From contig JACUTP010000017.1 in NCBI GenBank assembly GCA_014859785.1, positions 1-17,899 on the forward strand: DNA of 17,899 nucleotides. Reading direction: 5' to 3'. Below, in pieces: positions 6,523 through 13,517 of the stretch. Within the stretch, counting starts at the first letter, position 1. Every line of letters starts with the position of its first letter. This stretch comes from Candidatus Methanoperedentaceae archaeon (GTDB lineage Archaea > Halobacteriota > Methanosarcinia > Methanosarcinales > Methanoperedenaceae). The position numbers and the translations under genes are program-made. The notes under the pieces were generated by a model, which searched no databases, had not been told where the DNA came from, and saw nothing but the letters and a program-made list of their open reading frames with translations.

Positions 6523-7013
6523 GAAGCATCGATGATATGTTTCTTGAGATGAACAAGATTGCAGGGGAGGAAGGGTACAGGTTCAACCCCGACAGGGAGG
6601 AACTTGCGAATCTCCTTGAAGGATTGTGGGTGAACGAGCACAGGTACGGGTATCCTCTCTGTCCGTGCAGGCTTGGGTACGGTGAACTGGCGCAGGATAT
6701 GGATATAATATGCCCGTGCAATTACCGTGATGCTGACATTGCAGAATTCGGAAGCTGCCTGTGTACGCTGTATGTGGATGAGGAATGGGGGGATACGAAA
6801 GTGCATGAGCCCGTTCCTGAGCGACGCCCGGGGGAGTATTTTATCAAGGGTTATCCGGCTATTATAGAGCAAAAAGGAGCAGGAGGTAAGGATATGGCAG
6901 AAGTTTACAGATGCCAGGTATGCGGATACCTGTGCGCGCGCGAGGAAGCGCCTGACCTGTGCCCTATTTGCAGGGCAAAGAAGGAGCGGTTCGAGAAGTT
7001 TGGAATGAAATAA
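6519..7013 (+). CDS. Ferredoxin:thioredoxin reductase catalytic domain fused to rubredoxin (ferredoxin:disulfide reductase)
   Basis: 164 residues with two domains. Residues 1-118 are the catalytic subunit fold of ferredoxin:thioredoxin reductase, with three C-x-C pairs at 48/50, 65/67 and 80/82 that hold the special 4Fe-4S cluster and the active-site disulfide. The middle residue of the third pair is Leu where plant enzymes have His (CHC). Residues 126-164 are a rubredoxin-like iron site with C132, C135, C148 and C151. This combination is known as a ferredoxin:disulfide reductase in Methanosarcina: it takes one electron at a time from ferredoxin and reduces disulfides. As last gene of the ATGA-coupled chain porGD-porA-porB-grx, its electron source is probably ferredoxin charged by Por, and its target the adjacent glutaredoxin or another operon protein. 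The target is inferred. Confidence 0.87.
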   Translation: MRSIDDMFLEMNKIAGEEGYRFNPDREELANLLEGLWVNEHRYGYPLCPCRLGYGELAQDMDIICPCNYRDADIAEFGSCLCTLYVDEEWGDTKVHEPVPERRPGEYFIKGYPAIIEQKGAGGKDMAEVYRCQVCGYLCAREEAPDLCPICRAKKERFEKFGMK

Positions 7014-7058
7014 TGGATTCCTGAAACTTATCCCCGGGTTTGTTGCATTTTCACAGGC

Positions 7059-7066
7059 TTTAAATC
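7059..7066 (+). promoter_or_regulatory. TATA box upstream of the CDF-like transporter
   Basis: TTTAAATC lies about 30 bases before ATG 7094, so the transcript would be leaderless or nearly so. This agrees with the lack of a ribosome binding site before that ATG. The 80-base gap after the preceding operon holds no convincing hairpin; only short T-rich runs could serve as terminator. Confidence 0.4.
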
Positions 7067-7093
7067 ACAGCACTGCATACCGGCAGCAGTATA

Positions 7094-7705
7094 ATGACCC
7101 AAAAACTCCACAAAAAAGCCCTCGTGCTGTCATATATCACAGTTGCATACAATATCATTGAAGGAATAGTCTCAATAATAGCAGGCAGCATTGCAGGGAG
7201 CGCTGCCCTTGTCGGTTTCGGGCTGGACAGTTTTGTGGAATCCCTGTCAGGCAGTATAATGATATGGAGGTTCAGGCAGCACAGTAAAATATCCCGGGAG
7301 GAAGAAGAGCGTCTCGAGAAAAAAGCTGTGAAACTTGTTGCTTACACTTTTTTCATTCTTGCAGCCTATGTATTTTATGAATCTGCAACAAAACTATTCA
7401 ACAGCGAGATTCCGCAGCCTTCAATTATCGGTATAATTATTGCAGTAATCTCAATAATCGCCATGCCGGTATTGTTTTTCATGAAATACAGGACAGGCAG
7501 ATCCCTGAACAGCAAGAGCCTTGTGGCAGATTCAAAACAAACCCTTGCATGCCTTTTCCTCTCAGTTGCATTATTATTCGGGCTCAGTTTGAATTACCTT
7601 TACGGCTTCTGGCAGGCAGACCCTGTTGTCGGATTACTCATTTCCGGATATCTTGTAAAAGAAGGATATTCAACAATCAGGGAAGAAGAACTGTGCAGCT
7701 GTTAG
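7094..7705 (+). CDS. CDF-like cation transporter, membrane domain only
   Basis: 203 residues with about six hydrophobic segments: roughly 10-35, 36-58, 80-100, 108-130, 143-168 and 174-190. The layout and the segment ALVGFGLDSFVESLSG (residues 38-53, D45 and E49) match a branch of the cation diffusion facilitator family, whose members export divalent metals such as zinc, iron or manganese against protons. LVADSKQTLACLFLS (143-157, D146) is the second metal-site helix, and WQADPVVGLLISGYLVKEG is the last one. Unlike classic family members it has no C-terminal cytoplasmic metal-sensing domain and ends in CSC. This short form is a recognised subfamily, so I do not take it as truncation. It has its own TATA box and appears monocistronic. 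The metal cannot be predicted. Confidence 0.75.
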   Translation: MTQKLHKKALVLSYITVAYNIIEGIVSIIAGSIAGSAALVGFGLDSFVESLSGSIMIWRFRQHSKISREEEERLEKKAVKLVAYTFFILAAYVFYESATKLFNSEIPQPSIIGIIIAVISIIAMPVLFFMKYRTGRSLNSKSLVADSKQTLACLFLSVALLFGLSLNYLYGFWQADPVVGLLISGYLVKEGYSTIREEELCSC

Positions 7706-7712
7706 TTTCCAT

Positions 7713-7757
7713 GAGTAATACCGACAGTTGGAATGTACTGATTTTAAGATATTACTC
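7713..7757. repeat. Inverted repeat between transporter and antiporter genes
   Basis: GAGTAATA (7713-7720) and TATTACTC (7750-7757) are perfect 8-bp complements separated by 29 bases. Between them CAGT and ACTG can form a shorter inner stem. It lies just after the stop of the CDF-like gene and about 45 bases before the antiporter TATA region. It could be a 3'-end structure of the upstream mRNA or an operator pair. No T-tract follows, so a classical terminator is unlikely. Confidence 0.35.
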
Positions 7758-7800
7758 CCGGCACCACAACAACATTAATCTATCTGCCCGGACATTACGA

Positions 7801-7813
7801 ATTATTATAAAAA
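7801..7813 (+). promoter_or_regulatory. TATA-like element before the antiporter
   Basis: ATTATTATAAAAA lies 16-28 bases upstream of ATG 7829. GGAAGGG (7816-7822) sits six bases before the ATG as a ribosome binding site, which implies a short leader. A start 25 bases from this TATA would fall at the ATG, so the true TATA may lie slightly further upstream. Confidence 0.35.
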
Positions 7814-7828
7814 CCGGAAGGGTATTGA

Positions 7829-9667
7829 ATGAGTGATAATGTTTACCTGCTGACATCCTTCGTGGCTGTCATGATAATCGGGATTCTTGCACACATGCTC
7901 GGGCAGGCTCTCAGGATTCCAGTCATTATTTTCCTGCTCTTTGCAGGCATCATACTCGGACCCGAGGTAACAGGACTCGTCGATCCTGTAAGGTTCGGAA
8001 CCGGGATTGAACTCATAGTCGGTCTTTCTGTTGCCATAATCGTATTCGAAGGCGGGCTTGACATAAATGTCAGGCACATTCGCAAAATCCAGCACGGGAT
8101 ATTTAACCTTATCACCTTAGGGGTAATTATCACAGCAGTGCTGTCATCGATTGCAGTTTATTATCTTATCGGTTTGCCATTTAACATATCCCTCTTATTC
8201 GGCGCCCTGATTTCGGCAACAGGACCGACTGTTATAAGACCGATTATAAAGAACATACGGGTAAACACAAAAGTCAGCAGCACGCTCCAGGCAGAAGCAG
8301 TTTTAAATGACGGCGTGAGTGTTATACTCGCAGCGCTGGTTTTTGAGTGGATTGTAACTTCATTCACTGGATTCAAGGCGCTTGAGTTCCTGCTGGTAAG
8401 GTTATTGGATGGCGTTTTTTTCGGGATGTTAAGCGGGATTGTACTTGTCATTATCCTTCGCAAAATGCCATTGCTGACAGAACAGTATGCCCGCCTGTTC
8501 ACCATCTCGGTTGTCCTGGCAGGATTTGTGAGCGCCGAGAACATTGGTAATAATTCAGGCGTGCTTGCAATGGCAATATTCGGGATATTCATCGGCTCAA
8601 CAGAAATACCTCACAAGAAAAACATAAAAGATTTCAAGGAGGATATTTCAATCATCCTGCTATCGGTTATTTTCATCCTGCTTTCCACTTTAATAAATTT
8701 TGAATATATCCGGGCAATAGGCATAAGCGGAGCAGTACTTGTAGCATTGCTGGTTTTTGTAATAAGACCGCTGGCTGTTTTTTCATCTACCAGGACATCA
8801 GACCTGAACAGGGGTGAAAAATTTTTCATCTCGTTAATAGGACCAAGGGGAGTTGTGCCTGCGTCAATGGCTGTTTATTTTTCCATAAGGCTGAATGATT
8901 CTGGTCTTGAGGAACAATCCACCGGACTTCTCGGAATTATGTTCATCACGATTATATTAACCGTATTAATAACAGGTTTATCAGCAAGTTTTATAGCAAA
9001 AAGAACAGGAGTAATACCAATGGAAATACTGATAGTTGGCGGAGGAGGTGTCGGGCGGACACTGGCAGAACGTTTCATAAAGCGCGGTGAAAATATTGTA
9101 ATAATCGACAATAATGAGGAAAATTGCAAAAAAGCAATGAAACTCGGGATAAAAACAGTTCAAGGTGATGCTGAGGATGTTTCAACTCTTAAAAAAGCAG
9201 GCATTGAAAACACGAAATACATTGTTGCAACCACTGACCAGGACAACACCAACCTTCTTGTATGCCAGATTGCAAAGACAAAATTCGGATTCACGAAAGA
9301 AAAACTCGTGGCGCGTGTCAATAATCCCGAAAACCTGAATGCATTCAAGGACCTCGGCATAAGGTCAATCAGCCCGACGATAGCAACAGCTGCAATGCTT
9401 GACGGTATTGTGGGACATCCGCGTATGTTCGGCATGTGCGAGGTCAGCAGCGAAGGCGATATAATCGAGGCCAGGGTATCAAACAAGAAAGTCATCGGAA
9501 AAGCAATAAAAGACATAACCCTGCCCAAGGACAGCCTGCTGGTAATGGTAAGACGGGGTGACGAATCACTCATGGCGCACGGTGATACGACACTGGAAGA
9601 AGGCGACCATGTGACAATTATCGGTAAAATGAATGCCGTCCTGGAAGCTGCGGATATTATCAAATAA
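7829..9667 (+). CDS. CPA1-type cation:proton antiporter with TrkA-N and TrkA-C domains
   Basis: 612 residues. Residues 1-392 form the sodium/hydrogen exchanger membrane domain with about 12 helices. The antiporter core has ATGPTV (131-135 region) and ND at N160-D161 in EAVLNDGVSV, with GPRGVVPAS later (338-346). Residues 398-515 are a Rossmann-type TrkA-N/RCK domain: the nucleotide loop GGGGVGR lies at 404-410 and the acidic D427 after the second strand suggests NAD(H) preference. Residues 535-612 are a TrkA-C domain. Such proteins exchange Na+ or K+ for H+ under control of nucleotide or ligand binding. In NhaP the first motif is TDP; here it is TGP, a variant I recall from a subset of archaeal homologues. 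Start ATG 7829 has a GGAAGGG site. It ends only 7 bases from the convergent DUF21 gene. Confidence 0.88.
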   Translation: MSDNVYLLTSFVAVMIIGILAHMLGQALRIPVIIFLLFAGIILGPEVTGLVDPVRFGTGIELIVGLSVAIIVFEGGLDINVRHIRKIQHGIFNLITLGVIITAVLSSIAVYYLIGLPFNISLLFGALISATGPTVIRPIIKNIRVNTKVSSTLQAEAVLNDGVSVILAALVFEWIVTSFTGFKALEFLLVRLLDGVFFGMLSGIVLVIILRKMPLLTEQYARLFTISVVLAGFVSAENIGNNSGVLAMAIFGIFIGSTEIPHKKNIKDFKEDISIILLSVIFILLSTLINFEYIRAIGISGAVLVALLVFVIRPLAVFSSTRTSDLNRGEKFFISLIGPRGVVPASMAVYFSIRLNDSGLEEQSTGLLGIMFITIILTVLITGLSASFIAKRTGVIPMEILIVGGGGVGRTLAERFIKRGENIVIIDNNEENCKKAMKLGIKTVQGDAEDVSTLKKAGIENTKYIVATTDQDNTNLLVCQIAKTKFGFTKEKLVARVNNPENLNAFKDLGIRSISPTIATAAMLDGIVGHPRMFGMCEVSSEGDIIEARVSNKKVIGKAIKDITLPKDSLLVMVRRGDESLMAHGDTTLEEGDHVTIIGKMNAVLEAADIIK

Positions 9668-9674
9668 CAGGAAG

Positions 9675-10709
9675 TTAACACTTTACCAGAGGTTTTCCGT
9701 TTTCGGTTTCCACATCATATTCGTCAAAGATTTCCCCGACAATTTCCTCAAGTATATCTTCAAGGGATAACAGCCCGACAACTTTCATATTATCGTCAAC
9801 AACTACCGAGATATTGATTTTCTTTCTCTGGAGTTCCTGGAAAATAGAAGATATTTTCCTTCCTGCTTTTACGAACACGACAGGGCGCAGGATTTCTTCA
9901 ACTTTTGTACTGCCAAGTTCGGTATCATTGAACTTTAAAAAATCTTTTACATAAATCATTCCCACAATGTTATCAAAATTCTTCTTATAAACAGGGATTC
10001 TTGAATGCCCGGATTCGTTAATTAATTTCAGTGCAGAGTCCAGTGTTTCCTCTTCCTCGATACATACCATTTTTTTTTTCGGGGTGAGGACACCGGCTGC
10101 TGTTTCATCCGAAAACTCAAACACGTTATGTATGAATTCCCTCTCATGCCTCTCAATTGTCCCTTCCCTTTCCCCGACCTTAAGCAGCATGTTAATTGTA
10201 TCTTCTGTGACGAATGGTGTCTTTACACGTTCTTTCCCGCCAAGAACCAGTATCAAGAAATTGGTGAATAATGTCAGAACCCTGACAATCGGCTTGAAAA
10301 TTAGAATAATAAATAATATCGGACCCGTAATCTTCAAGGATATGGATTCCGCATTCCTCGAAGACAGGGTTTTCGGGAACACCTCACCGAAAACAAGGAT
10401 GAACAGTGTCATGGTTCCTGTTGCTATAGCAATTCCCGGCTCCCCGAAAATTCGAAGTGCCACGTTTGCTGCCAGTACCGATGCAAAAACATTGACTATA
10501 TTGTTGCCTATGAGTATTGCGGTAAGGAACTGTTCAGGGTTTTCCAGCAGCCTGGTAAGTTTCATAGCACGTTTATTCCCTGAGTCGGCAAGATGCCTGA
10601 TTCGTATCCTGTTAACAGAAATCAGTGCAGTTTCAGAACCTGAAAAAAATGCAGAAAAGATAATCAGTACCGCTATGATAGTTATTTCAAAACCAATCCA
10701 CGATTGCAT
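9675..10709 (-). CDS. DUF21-CBS membrane protein (CNNM/HlyC-CorC-like)
   Basis: 344 residues. Residues 1-170 are the DUF21 (CNNM) membrane domain with four hydrophobic stretches and the motif FGEVFPKTLSSRNAE. A linker with GTIERHEREFIHNVFEFSDET follows, then two CBS domains (about 205-265 and 270-335). The family includes CNNM/CorC proteins linked to Mg2+ or Na+ transport, with CBS pairs binding adenine nucleotides. Most bacterial relatives are longer, ending in a CorC_HlyC domain of about 80 residues; here the protein stops soon after the second CBS domain, a known short form in archaea. A run of ten A residues in the coding strand encodes PKKKM between the membrane and CBS parts. It starts at ATG 10709, with GGGGATGG about 12 bases upstream. 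Confidence 0.85.
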   Translation of the reverse strand: MQSWIGFEITIIAVLIIFSAFFSGSETALISVNRIRIRHLADSGNKRAMKLTRLLENPEQFLTAILIGNNIVNVFASVLAANVALRIFGEPGIAIATGTMTLFILVFGEVFPKTLSSRNAESISLKITGPILFIILIFKPIVRVLTLFTNFLILVLGGKERVKTPFVTEDTINMLLKVGEREGTIERHEREFIHNVFEFSDETAAGVLTPKKKMVCIEEEETLDSALKLINESGHSRIPVYKKNFDNIVGMIYVKDFLKFNDTELGSTKVEEILRPVVFVKAGRKISSIFQELQRKKINISVVVDDNMKVVGLLSLEDILEEIVGEIFDEYDVETENGKPLVKC

Positions 10710-10743
10710 TATATATTGACCATCCCCAATTATTAATCCAATG

Positions 10744-10755
10744 GTTTAAAAAACT
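10744..10755 (-). promoter_or_regulatory. TATA-like element for the DUF21-CBS gene
   Basis: On the minus strand this reads GTTTTTTAAACC, which would start transcription near 10724, about 15 bases before the ATG. A second minus-strand candidate, GTATAAATAC at 10831-10840, would give a leader of about 100 bases. The short inverted repeat TATGA-TG-TCATA at 10778-10789 lies between the two. Confidence 0.35.
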
Positions 10756-10855
10756 AACTGTAATTTTTTTATGATTGTATGATGTCATAATTACCTTCCC
10801 TGAACCCTTAATCTAATAAGACATGATGAAGTATTTATACCTGTTGGCAGGCATA

Positions 10856-10869
10856 ATAAAAGAAAAAAT
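10856..10869 (-). terminator. T-rich terminator after valS
   Basis: About 11 bases past the valS stop, the transcript-sense strand reads TTTTTTCTTTTATT. Archaeal RNA polymerase commonly terminates at such T-tracts without a hairpin. A small CCTG/CAGG stem follows further on. Confidence 0.5.
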
Positions 10870-10879
10870 TAACCATATT

Positions 10880-13447
10880 TTATCTTGTAATTACGATTAT
10901 CGAATCCGAGACTTCGAGGACATCAACGGCTTTACCTTCCAGCATGACCTCCTTTTCAACCTTGAAACATAACGCGTCAAGCGTGATAGCCTCACCATCA
11001 ACAATAAGTGTAACGCTTCCTGATTCAACCTGTTTCACAATGTCCTGGATGTCGGCGTTTGCCAGGGCTTCCACAACCGCCTTTGCCTTGCTCCTGTACG
11101 TCTTTCCGAGAACCTTCATATCCGGTTTTATCCCGGAAGAAACCTGTTCAAAACCGGGTGTGCCGTTTTTGATTATTATTTCGGAATTGGTTGCCCCTGC
11201 AATATCAGAGGCATCTGATAATGATGAATAAATCTCAATCCTGCCAAGCGGGGCATTAAGTGCAATACCGTGCTCTGATTTATACCGCCTGATGGAAGCC
11301 GTGATTTCCTTGATAAGCTCACCAGTTGATTCTGCTTCATCATTGATTAGCGACTCATCAACTTCTGGCCATGCCTGTGTATGGATACTTTCATCACCCA
11401 GATACGAATACACTTCCTCTGAGAAATACGGCAAAAACGGAGCAAGCAAACGGGAAAGGATATCAACAGCCAGGAACAGGGTGTACTGTGCAGCCTGTTT
11501 TCCCTCGCCATCACCGTAAAGCCTTGATTTTGAAAGCTCAATGTAATTGTCGGCAAGGATATCCCATGTGAATCCGCGGATGGCTTTAAAGGTCTCGTCA
11601 AACTGGTGTTCATCCATCTTCTGTGTCGCTTCCCTTACAAGGCGGTTAAGTTTGCTCAGAAGCCACCTGTCAACAGGTTTTAACGGTGCAGGTTCTGGTG
11701 ATATGTGCGGCATGGAAAAACGTACAATACTCCACAGCTTCTGCATGAACCGTGAACCTGCAACAACATCCTTCCACGTGAACATAATATCAGAGCCTGT
11801 CGTGCCGCCCACTGCCGCCCACTGCCTGAAGGCATCTGAGCCGTATTTTTTCACGACTTCTTCAGGCATCACGAAGTTGTTGAGTGACTTGCTCATCTTG
11901 TGCCCATCCTCGCCAAGTACCATTCCGTTTATAAGTATGGTATCCCATGGTCTTGTACCTGTAAGTGCTTTTGACCGGAGTATTGTGTAGAAAGCCCATG
12001 TGCGGATTATGTCATATCCCTGCGGCCTGAGTTGTGTCGGCAAACGGGGTTCTTTTCCTTTCAGCCATCCTGCAACATTCAGGGCTGATATAGATGAATC
12101 CATCCACGTATCAAGGACATCCGGCTCTCCCCTGAATCCGGTTGAGCCGCACCCACATGGTTCAGGGGGTGAATCCGCTGTCGGGTCAAGAGGCAGCCAT
12201 TCTTCTTTTGCCACCATTACCTTCCCGCATTCAATACAGTACCATGCAGGGATGGGTGTTGCAAAAATCCTCTGTCTTGAGATGCACCAGTCCCATTCCA
12301 TGGTTTTTGTCCAGTTCTCAAGCCTGACTTTCATGTAATCAGGAACCCATGTGAGCTCATTTGCGGTTTCCAGGATTTCATCATGCAGGATTTTTACGAA
12401 CCACTGTTTTTCGGAAATAATCTCAATCGGGGTCTTGCATCTCCAGCACAGACCCACGTTCTGCCCGAGCTCATCCTGTCTGTAAATAATGCCGTCGTTT
12501 TTCATATCCTCGATTATGGCTTTCTTGCACTCATCCGAGGACATGCCTGCATATTTGCCTGCAATGACTGTCATTTTGCCTGTCTTGTCGATGGCTTTTC
12601 GTAACGGGAGTCCGTGCTCTGCCCACCACCTCACATCCTGCTTGTCGCCGAACGTGCATATCATTACAACGCCTGTACCGAATGAGGGGTCAACTTCCCT
12701 GTCTGCTATGATTTTCACCCTGTGACCGAATACTGGTACTGTTACCTCGCGTCCCACTTTATCCCCGTACCTCTCATCTTCGGGGTTGATTGCAACTGCA
12801 ACGCATGCTGCAAGCAGTTCAGGTCTTGTGGTGGCAATCTTCAGGCAATCAAAATTCATGTAATTTAAAAGAGTGGTGCGGGAATCGTACTCGACCTCTG
12901 CAAAGGCAATGGCTGTTTCGCACCTCGGGCACCAGTTAACAGGATGGTTCTGCTGGTATATCATGCCGCTATCGTACATCCGCACGAACGAGCGCTGGGT
13001 ATTGCCGAAATACTCAGGCTTCATTGTGATGTACTCGTTGCTCCAGTCAATGGAAAAAGCAAGGCGCCTGAGGGTTTTCCTCATGCTCCCGATATTTTTC
13101 TCTGTCAGTTCGACACACATGCGCCTGAAATCCTGCCGTGATACCTCGCTTTTTGTGATGCCGTGAATTTCCTCGACCTTCACCTCGGTGGGCAGTCCGT
13201 GGCAGTCCCATCCTTCGGGGAACATTACGTTAAACCCACACATCCTCTTGTATCGTGCAACAAAATCGATATAACACCAGTTAAGTGCATTGCCGATATG
13301 GAAATTCCCTGTCGGGTACGGAGGAGGGGTGTCTATAATGTACTGGGGTTTATCCGAGTCCCAGTCAAAATAGTACATGGAGTCCTTCCATGTATTCATC
13401 CATTTTTCTTCTATGGTGTTTGGGTCGTATTCCCTGGTAAGTTCCAT
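10880..13447 (-). CDS. valS: Valyl-tRNA synthetase
   Basis: 855 residues, typical for the archaeal enzyme. It charges tRNA-Val in the cytosol. The class I signatures are present: HIGN at 50-53 in PYPTGNFHIGNALNW and KMSKS at 517-521. EGWDCHGLPTEVKVEEI follows the first signature, as in ValRS. The editing domain contains ATTRPELLAACVAVAI (205-220) and FGTGVVMICTFGDKQD (256-271). Cysteine pairs C173/C176, C334/C337, C404/C407 and C431/C433 probably bind structural zinc. The anticodon-binding domain starts near 600. It starts at ATG 13447; a TATA-like TTTATTATT at 13472-13480 suggests its own promoter with a very short leader. The isoleucyl and leucyl enzymes are excluded by the archaeal ValRS-type editing segment and catalytic-domain text. 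No inactivating change seen. Confidence 0.95.
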   Translation of the reverse strand: MELTREYDPNTIEEKWMNTWKDSMYYFDWDSDKPQYIIDTPPPYPTGNFHIGNALNWCYIDFVARYKRMCGFNVMFPEGWDCHGLPTEVKVEEIHGITKSEVSRQDFRRMCVELTEKNIGSMRKTLRRLAFSIDWSNEYITMKPEYFGNTQRSFVRMYDSGMIYQQNHPVNWCPRCETAIAFAEVEYDSRTTLLNYMNFDCLKIATTRPELLAACVAVAINPEDERYGDKVGREVTVPVFGHRVKIIADREVDPSFGTGVVMICTFGDKQDVRWWAEHGLPLRKAIDKTGKMTVIAGKYAGMSSDECKKAIIEDMKNDGIIYRQDELGQNVGLCWRCKTPIEIISEKQWFVKILHDEILETANELTWVPDYMKVRLENWTKTMEWDWCISRQRIFATPIPAWYCIECGKVMVAKEEWLPLDPTADSPPEPCGCGSTGFRGEPDVLDTWMDSSISALNVAGWLKGKEPRLPTQLRPQGYDIIRTWAFYTILRSKALTGTRPWDTILINGMVLGEDGHKMSKSLNNFVMPEEVVKKYGSDAFRQWAAVGGTTGSDIMFTWKDVVAGSRFMQKLWSIVRFSMPHISPEPAPLKPVDRWLLSKLNRLVREATQKMDEHQFDETFKAIRGFTWDILADNYIELSKSRLYGDGEGKQAAQYTLFLAVDILSRLLAPFLPYFSEEVYSYLGDESIHTQAWPEVDESLINDEAESTGELIKEITASIRRYKSEHGIALNAPLGRIEIYSSLSDASDIAGATNSEIIIKNGTPGFEQVSSGIKPDMKVLGKTYRSKAKAVVEALANADIQDIVKQVESGSVTLIVDGEAITLDALCFKVEKEVMLEGKAVDVLEVSDSIIVITR

Positions 13448-13471
13448 GTTCCGGTTTTGATGATTCCCATG

Positions 13472-13480
13472 AATAATAAA
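13472..13480 (-). promoter_or_regulatory. TATA-like element for valS
   Basis: The minus strand reads TTTATTATT within the 70-base gap between the end of the pst operon and the valS ATG. A start about 26 bases downstream leaves a leader of only a few bases. This suggests valS is transcribed apart from pst. Confidence 0.4.
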
Positions 13481-13517
13481 TTATCGGTTACTTACGGTAA
13501 AATCGTTCTCTTCCAGG

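Noticed and set aside
10084..10719. 211-codon plus-strand open frame antisense to the DUF21-CBS gene
   Set aside because: Ser/Ile/Arg-rich mirror of a well supported membrane protein gene.
10710..10879. RNA gene in the valS-DUF21 gap
   Set aside because: I looked for tRNA-like arms and long stems and saw only a T-tract, TATA-like elements and short dyads.
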